Counted from the stretch's first letter, positions 55,201 through 60,583 are shown. The stretch is DNA of 64,000 nt from Hamiltosporidium tvaerminnensis (GCA_022605425.2 CM061246.1:806001-870000); one strand, 5' to 3'. Notes: generated by a model from the sequence alone, not told the origin. Made by a program: numbers and translations.

Positions 55201-58200
55201 CTAGCACAACAACAAGGTATTAACATATTACCAAATAAAAGATTTATATTCTGGTGGTCACCTACACTTAATAGAAGTAATGTTTACATAGGTTATTGTA
55301 TAGAATTAGAACAAACAGAAATTAAAATGTATGGTAAATTAAATACACTTAAGACATGTTATTTACAAGTATTTAGAAATAGTTTATGGAGTAAAATACA
55401 AAGAAGTATAACAAGAGAAGTAAGTAGATATATGATGGAGGGGTGTGATATGGTGGGGGGTGATGTAGAGGGGGGTGATATGTTGGAAGATATGGTGGGT
55501 TATAATATGGTGGGTGGTAATATGTTGGAGGGTTATAGTAATAGTAATAGTGGTTTTAGTTATAAGAGTAATAGTAATACTAGTAATAGTGGTGTTAGTT
55601 ATAAGAGTAGTAATAGTAACAGTAACACTAGTAATAGTAATAGTAATAACCCTAGTTATACTAGTAACAACACTACTAACAACAATCCTACTAATAATAA
55701 CCCTTCTATTACTATTATTGATAATGACTCTTGTATTGTTGTTAAAAGGGTGTTAAAAGACTTAGAAATAGGATATTATGATACAATAGGGAATAGTGTT
55801 AAGGATAGTGTTAGTAGGGTTAGTAATAAGGATGGTGTTAATGATGGTGTTATTAGTAGGGATAGTGTTAGTAGTAGGGATAATAAGGATTATAAGGATT
55901 ATAAGGATTATAAGGATAATAACGATATTAAGGATAGTGTTATGAATAACCCTAATATACAACCAACACCTAACCATAACCTTATAGATACTAGTAGTAG
56001 TGATACTGTTACTAGTGATACCAACCCTAGTGATAACCTTATAGATACTAACCCTAACCCTAATATATATACAGCTAACCCTAACCCTAATATATATACA
56101 GCTAACCCTACCCCTAATATATATACAGCTAACCCTAACCCTATAAATACTATTACCTGTAATACCCTTTTAATTAAAGTATTCTTACTATGGGGTGACT
56201 ATGATAATTCTAACATACGTAATTATACATACTATAAGTATAAGACACTAGAGAATAGTGGTATAGGGGGTAGTAGGGGTAGTAGGATAGGGGGTAGGGA
56301 TAAAGGTAATACCAGTAATACTAATAACACATATACTACCACATATACTAACCACACATATACAAACAACACACTAAATAATAACACCCTTTGTCTTGTC
56401 TTGGCTGTTGACTTGTTGTATAACACCTTCTCTTCTTATGGTTATACTAACATTTATATAAAAAATATTTTAAAAAATATAAAAACTATTATTAATAATA
56501 ACAGGTGTATACGTATAATGAAAGAAAGAATAAAAAAGGTGTTAAATATAGGGTTAGAAGTAGAGGAAGGAGTAAAGGGTGTTAATAATATAGAAATATA
56601 TAAATGTGATGTTATTGTTGATGATGAGGGTGTTAATAGGAAAGGTAAAGGGTATGTTGTTATATATATTGTTGGTAAAGGGGTGTTATATGTTATGTGG
56701 GTTAATGGGTGTTATGAGGGTGATATAGGAGAGTATATAGCAAGGGGTGTTATAGGTATAATAGAGAGGGAGTATAATATGTTGGGGGGTGATAGTGAAG
56801 GTATGGATGTTAGTATAGAGGGTAATATAAAGGGTGTTAGTGAAGGGATGGGTAGTGGAAAGCTGGGGGGTGTTAGTAGGTTGGAGGGTAATATAAAGGG
56901 TGTTAGTAGGTTGGAGGGTAATATAAAGGGTGTTAGTAGGTTGGATGGTAATATAAAGGGTGTTAGTAGGTTGGATGGTAATAGTACTAATACCTTACAC
57001 CCTGTTAGTAACAGTACTTATGAACAACCCCCCTTTAGTAATAGTACTAGTATACACCCTGTTAGTAACAGTACTAATACCTTACACCCCTTTAGTAACA
57101 TGTATGCTAATACCTTACACCCTGTTAGTAACAGTACTAATACCTTATCACCCCTTTAGTAACAGTACTAATGAACTACACCCTGTTAGTAACAGTACTT
57201 ATTAACTTACACCCTGTTAGTAATACCAATCCAATACCTAATCATAACCCTATACCTAACCCTAACCCCAACAGTAATAATATTCTTATCTGCTCACTTC
57301 GTAAATCCTTTATGGAGTATTTAAGTGTTATTTGTATGGAAAAAGAAAGATTAGAAATAACAGGGTGTTATAATAATATAAATATACCTTTTAAAATATT
57401 TATAAAAGAATATTTAAAAGAATATTTAAAAGGTGTTAATAAAGAAGGAATATGGAAATGTAATTTATATGACGGATGGGGTGTTATTAGTAAGTATACA
57501 TCATTTTGTAGGTTAATGGTTATTCTTAGAGGAATGCATGTTAATTACAAGGAGAGTAAGAGGGTAATGTATAGTGGTGGTAGAGGGGAGGGTGATAGGG
57601 ATAGTGGTGATATGGATAGTGGTAGAGGGGAGGTGATAGGGATAGTGGTAGAGGGGAGGGTAATATGTAATGGTGGTAGAGGGGAGGGTGATAGGGATAT
57701 GTTAGTAGGTAGTAATAAGGATATAAGTAGTAATAGGGGTAATAAGGGTATAGTGTTACCAAAACCTAACCCTTTATTTAATAGTAGTATTACTAACCCT
57801 TTATTTAATAGTAGTATTACTAACCCTTTATCTAATAGTAGTATTACTAACACCCTATCTACTAACACCCTATCTACTAGTATTATTACTAACACCCTAT
57901 CTACTAACCCTTTATCTACTAACCCTAACCCTAACCCTAATACTACCCCATACCCTTTATCTACTAACATTACATATGTTAATAATATATTTCCTATTCT
58001 TAGTGATTCTGAGTGGATAAAAGTAGAAAAAGAATTAAAAGATATAATTATTAACGATTATAGTGTTAAGAATAGAATAGAAAGTAGTAAATTAACACAT
58101 GGAGAGATAAGGGATATTATATTTGGTATAGAGTTAATTAAAAGGGAGGAAATAATGAAGTGTGGTGATATGGAGATGGGGGGTGGTATTATGGAGGGAG

Positions 58201-59564
58201 GTGATAAGAGTATGGGGGAGGGTGGGTATATGGGTGGTGATATAGAGGGGGGTGATCTGGTTGTTAGGGTTAATAATCCTTTTATAGAGACTAACCCTAA
58301 CCCTAACCCTACTGTTTGCATAAATAGAAATGACTTTAATCCTTTTATAGAGACTAACCCTTTAGATAACACTAATCTTTGCATAAATAGAAATGACTTT
58401 AATCCTTTTACAGAGACTGACCCTAACCCTAACCCTAACCCTAACACTAATGTTTGCATAAATAGAAATGACTTTAATCCTTTTACAGAGACTAACCCTT
58501 TAGATAACCCTTTAGATAAGACTAATGTTTGCATAAATAGAAATGACTTTAATCCTTTTATAGAGACTAACCCTTTAGATAACACTAATGTTTGCATAAA
58601 TAGAAATGACTTTAATCCTTTAGATTACACTAATATTTGCATAAATAGAAATGACTTTAATCCTTTAGATAACACTAATAACAATATAAGTACTAACACC
58701 CTTTATACTAACACCCTTTATACTACTAACACCCTCAATACCCTTTATACTAACACCCTTTATACTGTTTTAAGGCTTTGTAATATATATAATAACTATA
58801 GACATGTTATAAGTAAAGAATTACTAATATCATTTATACGTATGACAGATTTGACAGGTGTATTTTATGGGGTGTTAATAGATAATAAGTATGGTAGAGG
58901 TATAGGGGTGTTACCACAGTACTATAATAATAAAAGGCTTTATACTGTAAAAAGTATTAATTTAAAGGGTATTGAGGGTGTTATTGGTGTTAGGGGTGTT
59001 GTTTTTTTTAATGGGTCTTTAGAAGATATTAGGGGTGTTGTTTTAAAGGTGGGTGGGGGTGTTAGAAGTGTGTGGGTTGTTAATGTTATGAAGGATAGGA
59101 TAGAGTGTTATGAAAGTGAAGGGAGTAATAAGGGGGTAGAGTGCTATGAGAGTGAAGGGAGTAATAAGGGGGTAGAGTGTTATGAGAGTGAAGGGAGTAA
59201 TAAGGGGGTAGAGTGCTATGAGAGTGAAGGGAGTAATAAGGGGGTAGAGGGTGGTGGATTAGAGGGTGGTGGGGATAGTAGGGGTATGTTAGAGGGTGTT
59301 GGGGATAGAGGTAGTAATATAAAGGGTATTAGTAATAGAGGTAGTAATATAAAGGGTGTTAGTAATAGTACCGATAATACTAATAAACAACACCCTGTTA
59401 ATAACATACCATATGAACAACACCCTGTTAATTTAAAGGGTTATTTTCTTGTTTGTGAAATGTGGAATTTTTATTTTAAAAGGGAATGGTTTGATGAAGA
59501 TATGAGTTATAGTCTTAAGATAGGATACCCTTTAAATTTCTATGATATAAGTTTTAGAGAGTAA
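47175..59564 (+). CDS. PRP8: prp8: pre-mRNA splicing factor 8, expanded by many repeat inserts and frame-broken
   Basis: One gene spread over 12.4 kb (about 4130 codon-lengths; Prp8 is usually 2200-2400 residues). Recognisable Prp8 blocks occur in the right order: N-terminal PPEHYRRLI...PFPWENI, TTLDWLEVSLSTL, LTTKERKKSRLGSSFHLLRE, YRYKYKAMRQIRRCK, WRVWLAFLRG, KGPFITEEEGVKIYK, KNIDLTLLYKLLLLIID, SKMPNRFPPVIFYSPLYCGG, NKGLPRINTIYNKD, FEESMKYKKLT, WWSPTLNRSNVYIGY, LLWGDYDNSN, LYDGWGVISKYTSFCRL, ILSDSEWIKVEKELKDIIINDY and C-terminal GYPLNFYDISFRE. Prp8 is the scaffold around the spliceosome active site in the U5 snRNP. About seventeen low-complexity inserts lie between blocks. Frames used in order are 0, 2, 1, (2), 0, 1, (2), 0 by start position modulo 3. 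The conserved blocks themselves are free of breaks. Whether this is a living gene depends on whether the frame changes are real. Confidence 0.9.
47560..47930 (+). repeat. prp8 insert 1: 27-nt G-rich units then C-rich tail
   Basis: Ten tandem 27-nt units (GGTGTTAA plus variable part, encoding nine-residue units such as KGVNERDIK and EGVNKYSSL) from 47568 to about 47835. A C-rich stretch with CTAACCCCACCCTAACCCTA follows. Confidence 0.85.
48150..48580 (+). repeat. prp8 insert 2: A-rich and C-rich units without a G-rich arm
   Basis: It contains AATAAAGATAATTATAA units, then TGCATAAACAGAAATAATA units (CINRNNIKEE), then 18-nt units CACATCCAATTCTCCTAA (TSNSPN). It is the clearest exception to the G-then-C pattern. 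Confidence 0.8.
49118..49437 (+). repeat. prp8 insert 3: G-rich arm then C-rich arm, with frame change
   Basis: G-rich 49119-49250 (GGGGATAGTAGTAGTGTGGTA units), C-rich 49255-49435 (AACAACACCCCTTTAATGAC units). It separates MRQIRRCKYL from WRVWLAFLRG of Prp8. A GGGG run at 49176-49179 is one base short relative to the neighbouring unit. Confidence 0.85.
49169..49909 (+). CDS. PRP8: prp8 segment B: central domain continued
   Basis: Repeat-encoded peptide first (SKQHPFN, NNYHPVN units), then the conserved SLWSPLWRVWLAFLRGHTSLL, KKKITKQRIESNYDIILRNS and LSYYSEGWRCYKSN, which continue the Prp8 PROCN region directly from segment A. The frame ends in a repeat of CINNYDNSK units. The next conserved block is one frame over. 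A missing C in the CC at 49869-49870 (CCC in related units) would join them. Confidence 0.88.
   Translation, partial: CGRGGDSSSVVGGVSDSSSVLGGGGDSSSKQHPFNDSNSKQHPVNNNTNNYHPFNDSNSKQHPFNTAPNNYHPVNNTPINYNPLNTTTPSLWSPLWRVWLAFLRGHTSLLSTYLSNLSLRMINGRKYNKKKITKQRIESNYDIILRNSIRDTVRRYVPPDVYTECVKSVLSYYSEGWRCYKSNIGFCLGLGVDSIVSNPSLTLNKCINNYDNSKCINNYDNSKCINNYDNSKYTLTTLSPPLITLL
49725..49968 (+). repeat. prp8 insert 4: perfect telomere-like hairpin plus TGCATAAAC units
   Basis: TTAGGGTTAGG (49730-49740) and its inverse complement CCTAACCCTAA (49768-49778) flank a 27-base loop. Three TGCATAAACAACTATGATAA units (27 nt) and C-rich TAACAACTCTATCACC units follow. Confidence 0.85.
49864..51660 (+). CDS. PRP8: prp8 segment C: linker and RRM-like region
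   Basis: It begins in C-rich repeat, then has LYSIINHFLSLKAINYYN, KGKITRLYLKKEFNRQKMY and KGPFITEEEGVKIYKLMY (49972-50220). An insert follows, then TDYKLLSLTLSYIKNNYP...TFLEYYLWYKG (50517-50790). Another insert of CINNLSRDK units comes next, and then SNLYKNIDLTLLYKLLLLII with YGVIKGIPFSCYICCYYSVI (51265-51480), the RRM-like block of Prp8. It ends in a G-rich insert at 51660. Confidence 0.88.
   Translation: MHLNNSITPFNNPVIDTHLNNTITSFNNSITSSNNPLYSIINHFLSLKAINYYNSTVKTYKRILNNKKVDKTDIKKNKGKITRLYLKKEFNRQKMYLEKGPFITEEEGVKIYKLMYEYVRGVNNSRGLWGVNNSSSVLEGVSDSRGVEGVNNSTNKQQGVNISTNKQHPFTDPNTNTNTNTTTNTTTNTNTTTNTTTNTNPNPNTNTNTNIPFPTFNTDTDYKLLSLTLSYIKNNYPLNNKDQLFIQECINTPVNTLSLIKKSFLLKRTFTDIKIQLTDTLTPFYTIDSIDLITDTFLEYYLWYKGCYYIPVYYKPSDSEIMGVTVQRYSNTISSIVYGNNVSGSGSGKEYINNLSKDNCINNLSRDKCINNLSRDKCINNLSKDKSINNLSTDKCINSECINNLSRDKCINNLSRDKCINNLSTDKCINSECINTNDNTNNNTTNTNNTNNNNTNTYNYILVTSTVSNLYKNIDLTLLYKLLLLIIDETLCDYIISRLRCTLIYKDIKVGVNYGVIKGIPFSCYICCYYSVIVDIMLIGIEGVNSMCKDRGISNRGSVVGGVSNRECMLEGVSNTSGLEGVSNTSGVGCLDVLVLIY
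50185..50515 (+). repeat. prp8 insert 5: G-rich arm then C-rich arm
   Basis: G-rich GGTGTTAATAATAGTAG units from 50186 to 50345, then C-rich ACTAACACTAACACTACC units and AACCCTAACCCTAAC to 50512. Confidence 0.85.
50878..51240 (+). repeat. prp8 insert 6: 27-nt TGCATAAACAATCTTAGTAG units
   Basis: About nine units of 27 nt encode CINNLSRDK-type peptides, preceded by a short GGTAGTGGTAGTGGTAAG and followed by AATAACACC-type units. All are in one frame. Confidence 0.85.
51485..52195 (+). repeat. prp8 insert 7: long G-rich arm then C-rich arm, with several indels
   Basis: G-rich GAGGGTGTTAGTAATACTAG units from 51488 to about 51980, then C-rich TATCACCCTCTTAACAACAG units to 52190. Damaged units near 51620-51660 (GA missing) and 51855-51900 carry frame changes. 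This is the most eroded junction in the gene. Confidence 0.85.
51900..54539 (+). CDS. PRP8: prp8 segment D: reverse-transcriptase-like palm/thumb region and U5-binding part
   Basis: It starts inside repeat. Conserved parts: LAHYLRYLDTSYILLRLSD (about 52195-52250, matching the IRLFCRYIDRIHIFFRF block), YFSMGGFNCKIV (about 52440-52475), FIKTISKWNKILISFLCYYR with SKMPNRFPPVIFYSPLYCGG (53120-53320), and LLNKGLPRINTIYNKDKDIR with YDKGYRIRG and RHDGKIYDVSSY (54268-54450). Between these lie three long inserts, including 27-nt units encoding GVSKREVVG (53455-53790). The frame ends at a GGGGG run (54532-54536), one G longer than needed to continue into segment E. Confidence 0.88.
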   Translation, partial: GVSNTSGLEGVSNRDINEGVSNTLDKQQGVSNNTNSYHPLYNNTNSYHPLNNSTTYHPLNNSTTYHPLNNSTTYHPLNNYTNSYHPLNTTNNNTNNNTLAHYLRYLDTSYILLRLSDNNIIDLLSNLKIRRRIFKNKYNKEYIIKDKILTALYMEYSSRVLSSVCSIKSKDFSVSKGESLYFSMGGFNCKIVRGVSNKDMLEGVNASRYILEGVNDTSRGLEGVSNMSSRLGDIKGVNDKGRGLEGVSNKDMLEGVSNTTTDQHPYSTSTYNPLNTNTYNQHPLNPNNINTYNQHPLNPNPLNPNNQHPLNPNNINTYNQHPLNPNNINTYNQHPVNTNTYNQHPLNPNNINTYNPHPLNPNNSNNINNNTVILPSGNTLVLTVSTSSINLLKLQVNRLCIRSIGSTFIKTISKWNKILISFLCYYREAVTCIDIINKLENKIKSVIKKGINSKMPNRFPPVIFYSPLYCGGLNMYSCSGCGVNILKYINSWNKEIKEGEEAYKEMEGIISRSVKGYNDIGYVGGVTYKEIVGGVNEREMVGGVSKREVVGGVSKREMVGGVSKREVVGGVSKREMVGGVNEREMVGGVSKREVVGGVSKREMVGGVNEREVVGGYNEREMVGGVSKREVVGGVSKEYYSKDSRGGVNEREIVGGVSKGYYSKDSRGGVSKREVVGGVSKEYDTRIYKDIKGVNISINEQQGVNNNTNRYPLNNTTNTYHPLNNTTTTYHPLNNNTYTYHPLSNTTYTYHPLNNTNTYHPLSNTTNTYHPLTTSLTTPNLLKFRGKLSHLLNKGLPRINTIYNKDKDIRCYDKGYRIRGIYKKYNCKYDYLYFTDIRHDGKIYDVSSYSSECVIKLGGYKEIYKHTLYSCIFGRDDSRG
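52478..53030 (+). repeat. prp8 insert 8: G-rich arm then C-rich arm
   Basis: G-rich GGTGTTAGTAATAAGGATAT units to 52670, then C-rich units AATCAACACCCTCTTAATCC (peptide NQHPLNPNN) repeated about nine times to 52985. Confidence 0.85.
53455..54235 (+). repeat. prp8 insert 9: 27-nt GGGGGTGTTAGTAAAAGGGA units then C-rich arm
   Basis: About a dozen 27-nt units (peptides GVSKREVVG, GVNEREMVG) from 53467 to 53960. C-rich CTTATCACCCTCTTAACAAT units follow to 54215. Very dense G-runs make this a candidate for G-quadruplex structure. Confidence 0.85.
54514..57159 (+). CDS. PRP8: prp8 segment E: U6-binding linker and RNase H-like domain
   Basis: After a long insert (GVSNRGSEVG and NYNPVSSSTS units), conserved LSAFEESMKYKKLTLAQQQG, PNKRFIFWWSPTLNRSNVYI and MYGKLNTLKTCYLQVFRNSL occur at 55150-55430. 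Then LLIKVFLLWGDYDNSNI (56166-56220), LCLVLAVDLLYNTFSSYGY (about 56390-56450), RIMKERIKKVLNIG (56511-56550) and KGVLYVMWVNGCYEGDIGEY (56679-56740) mark the RNase H-like domain IV. Five inserts separate them. The segment ends in C-rich repeat, where two extra T bases shift the frame to segment F. Confidence 0.88.
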   Translation: MVEMIVGGDSDRGRDVGGVRGRDVGGVSNRGSEVGGVSNRGSAVEGVSNRGSEVGGDSNKDLLEGVSNRYSNIKGVSNSVDDYNPVSSSTSNYNPVSSSTCNIKGVSNSVDNYNPVNSITSNYNPVNSSTSNIKGVSNSVDDYNPVSRITNNYNPVSSSTSNYNPVSSSTSNYHPVSNCTSNYHPLTTTTNTTHTNTNNHTITPHTTIPLISLHTLSAFEESMKYKKLTLAQQQGINILPNKRFIFWWSPTLNRSNVYIGYCIELEQTEIKMYGKLNTLKTCYLQVFRNSLWSKIQRSITREVSRYMMEGCDMVGGDVEGGDMLEDMVGYNMVGGNMLEGYSNSNSGFSYKSNSNTSNSGVSYKSSNSNSNTSNSNSNNPSYTSNNTTNNNPTNNNPSITIIDNDSCIVVKRVLKDLEIGYYDTIGNSVKDSVSRVSNKDGVNDGVISRDSVSSRDNKDYKDYKDYKDNNDIKDSVMNNPNIQPTPNHNLIDTSSSDTVTSDTNPSDNLIDTNPNPNIYTANPNPNIYTANPTPNIYTANPNPINTITCNTLLIKVFLLWGDYDNSNIRNYTYYKYKTLENSGIGGSRGSRIGGRDKGNTSNTNNTYTTTYTNHTYTNNTLNNNTLCLVLAVDLLYNTFSSYGYTNIYIKNILKNIKTIINNNRCIRIMKERIKKVLNIGLEVEEGVKGVNNIEIYKCDVIVDDEGVNRKGKGYVVIYIVGKGVLYVMWVNGCYEGDIGEYIARGVIGIIEREYNMLGGDSEGMDVSIEGNIKGVSEGMGSGKLGGVSRLEGNIKGVSRLEGNIKGVSRLDGNIKGVSRLDGNSTNTLHPVSNSTYEQPPFSNSTSIHPVSNSTNTLHPFSNMYANTLHPVSNSTNTLSPL
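54525..55140 (+). repeat. prp8 insert 10: G-rich arm then C-rich arm
   Basis: GGGGGTGTTAGTAACAGAGG units to 54755, then AATTATAACCCTGTTAGTAG units (30 nt, NYNPVSSSTS) to 55130, with two G-type units (AATATAAAGGGTGTTAGTAA) interleaved. A +1 G at 54532-54536 changes frame. Confidence 0.85.
55440..55705 (+). repeat. prp8 insert 11
   Basis: G-rich GTGATATGGTGGGGGGTGAT units, then AGTAATAGTAATAGT units and a short C-rich AACAACAATCCTACTAATAA part. Confidence 0.8.
55795..56160 (+). repeat. prp8 insert 12, with telomere-like repeats
   Basis: AGGGATAGTGTTAGTAG and ATTATAAGG units, then AACCCTAACCCTAATATATA units repeated three times (56050-56140). Confidence 0.8.
56262..56385 (+). repeat. prp8 insert 13, short
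   Basis: G-rich GGGGGTAGTAGGGGTAGTAG, then AATAACACATATACTACC-type C-rich units. It lies within the RNase H-like domain, between GDYDNSN and LAVDLLYN. Confidence 0.75.
56770..57275 (+). repeat. prp8 insert 14: G-rich arm then C-rich arm, with two frame changes
   Basis: AATATAAAGGGTGTTAGTAG units (KGVSRLEGNI) to 56990, then TTACACCCTGTTAGTAACAG units to 57220. Extra T bases near 57149 and 57199 shift the frame twice. Confidence 0.85.
57171..59564 (+). CDS. PRP8: prp8 segment F: end of domain IV, MPN (Jab1-like) domain and C-terminus
   Basis: Conserved: WKCNLYDGWGVISKYTSFCR with MVILRGMHVN (57450-57540), NNIFPILSDSEWIKVEKELK with THGEIRDIIFGIEL (57978-58140), RHVISKELLISFIRMTDLTG and FYGV (58800-58870), the start of the MPN domain. 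In other eukaryotes this domain and its tail regulate the helicase Brr2. Then VLPQYYNNKRLYTV (58900-58950) and, after a 36-nt-unit repeat (ECYESEGSNKGV, four copies), the C-terminal FLVCEMWNFYFKREWF and GYPLNFYDISFRE. The middle of the MPN domain is diverged beyond what I can align. The stop is at 59562-59564. Confidence 0.88.
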   Translation: MNYTLLVTVLINLHPVSNTNPIPNHNPIPNPNPNSNNILICSLRKSFMEYLSVICMEKERLEITGCYNNINIPFKIFIKEYLKEYLKGVNKEGIWKCNLYDGWGVISKYTSFCRLMVILRGMHVNYKESKRVMYSGGRGEGDRDSGDMDSGRGEVIGIVVEGRVICNGGRGEGDRDMLVGSNKDISSNRGNKGIVLPKPNPLFNSSITNPLFNSSITNPLSNSSITNTLSTNTLSTSIITNTLSTNPLSTNPNPNPNTTPYPLSTNITYVNNIFPILSDSEWIKVEKELKDIIINDYSVKNRIESSKLTHGEIRDIIFGIELIKREEIMKCGDMEMGGGIMEGGDKSMGEGGYMGGDIEGGDLVVRVNNPFIETNPNPNPTVCINRNDFNPFIETNPLDNTNLCINRNDFNPFTETDPNPNPNPNTNVCINRNDFNPFTETNPLDNPLDKTNVCINRNDFNPFIETNPLDNTNVCINRNDFNPLDYTNICINRNDFNPLDNTNNNISTNTLYTNTLYTTNTLNTLYTNTLYTVLRLCNIYNNYRHVISKELLISFIRMTDLTGVFYGVLIDNKYGRGIGVLPQYYNNKRLYTVKSINLKGIEGVIGVRGVVFFNGSLEDIRGVVLKVGGGVRSVWVVNVMKDRIECYESEGSNKGVECYESEGSNKGVECYESEGSNKGVECYESEGSNKGVEGGGLEGGGDSRGMLEGVGDRGSNIKGISNRGSNIKGVSNSTDNTNKQHPVNNIPYEQHPVNLKGYFLVCEMWNFYFKREWFDEDMSYSLKIGYPLNFYDISFRE
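57560..57968 (+). repeat. prp8 insert 15: G-rich arm then C-rich arm
   Basis: GGTGGTAGAGGGGAGGGTGA units to 57740, then TATTACTAACCCTTTATTTA and TCTACTAACACCCTATC units to 57960, including AACCCTAACCCTAACCCTAA. Confidence 0.85.
58165..58765 (+). repeat. prp8 insert 16: G-rich arm, TGCATAAATAG units and telomere-like repeats
   Basis: GGTGATATGGAGATGGGGGG to 58270, then seven units containing TTTGCATAAATAGAAATGAC (CINRNDFNPF), some with CCCTAACCCTAACCCTAACC (58425-58448), then ACTAACACCCTTTATACTAA units. Confidence 0.85.
59100..59430 (+). repeat. prp8 insert 17: 54-nt GAGTG-rich units then short C-rich arm
   Basis: Four near-identical units (GAGTGTTATGAGAGTGAAGG, then AGTAATAAGGGGGTA), then GGTAGTAATATAAAGGGTGT units and AACAACACCCTGTTAATAAC units to 59430. 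Confidence 0.8.
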
Positions 59565-59717
59565 AGGGGTGTTAATTATAGTCTTAAGATAGGATACCCT
59601 TTAAATTTCTATGATATAAGTTTTAGAGAGTAAAGGGGTGTTATTTATAGTTTTAAGATAGGATACCCTTTAAATTTCTATGATATAAGTTTTAAAGAGT
59701 AAAGGGGTGTTAATTAT
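59511..59717 (+). repeat. Three tandem copies of the last 69 bp of prp8, stop codon included
   Basis: AGTCTTAAGATAGGATACCC begins at 59511, 59580 and (as AGTTTTAAGATAGG...) 59649, a strict 69-bp period. Each unit encodes the Prp8 C-terminal GYPLNFYDISF and a TAA stop, then GGGGTGTTA. Only the first copy is in the reading frame before the first stop. Confidence 0.9.
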
Positions 59718-59779
59718 AATAAAGAATATTTAATTTAAATTTCTATGAAGTTCTTGTATTTTTCAGTGTTATTCTTTCA

Positions 59780-60310
59780 ATTTGATATGTATTTATAGAA
59801 TTAAAACCCTTTAATTACTAGCAGTATGTTTAAACCCTTTAATTACTAAAGTACTGTATTTTTATTAAACCCCTTTTATTACTAGCCCTATAGTATAACA
59901 CCCATAAAATTCAAGTAGAATGTTTAAAACCCTTTAATTATTAGTACTATAGTATAACACCCTTTAATTACTAGAAGTTTGTTTAAACCCTTTAATTATT
60001 AGTACTATAGTATAACACCCTTTAATTACTACCACTATAGTTTAACACCCTTTAATTACTAGTAGTATGTTTATCACTCTAATTATTAGTACTATAGTAT
60101 AACACCCTTTAATTACTAGTAGTATGTTTATCACTCTAATTATTAGTACTATAGTATAACACCCATAAAATCCAAGTAGTATGTTTATCACCCTTTAATT
60201 ATTAGTACTATAGTATAACACCCTTTAATTACTAGAAGTTTGTTTAAACCCTTTAATTACTACTACTATAGTTTAACACCCTTTAATTACTAGTAGTATG
60301 TTTATCACAC
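59780..60310 (+). repeat. ACCCTTTAATTACTAG / AGTACTATAGTATAAC repeat array
   Basis: About ten copies of a unit built from ACCCTTTAATTACTAGTAGT, ATGTTTA and TTATTAGTACTATAGTATAA, on the C-rich strand throughout. Noncoding. Confidence 0.85.
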
Positions 60311-60583
60311 TCTAATATTTATATCCCTCTATAACTCTAACCCTTATACCCCTTTATTAACACCTATTACATTTTTATATCCCTAACACCCTTATATCCC
60401 CTAACACTATAACTCCTATATCCTATCACCCTTTATCCCTTATTATACCCCTGTTACATTTTTATATCTCTAACACCCTTTATATCCTCTAACACCCTCT
60501 ATATCACTATCACCCTTATATCTCCTTAACACCCTCTATATCCCCTTTATCCATTCTATATCCCACTATCACCCTTTTACTAA
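60311..60583 (+). repeat. C-rich degenerate repeat upstream of the Eaf6-like gene
   Basis: Many variants of TATATCCC, CTAACACCC and TATCACCC. They form the C-rich upstream flank of the next gene, as C-rich sequence does before prp8. Confidence 0.75.

Noticed and set aside
47175-59564. Interpretation as several separate repeat-rich surface or polar-tube proteins
   Set aside because: The non-repetitive parts of all six open segments align in order to one protein, Prp8. No signal peptides are present.
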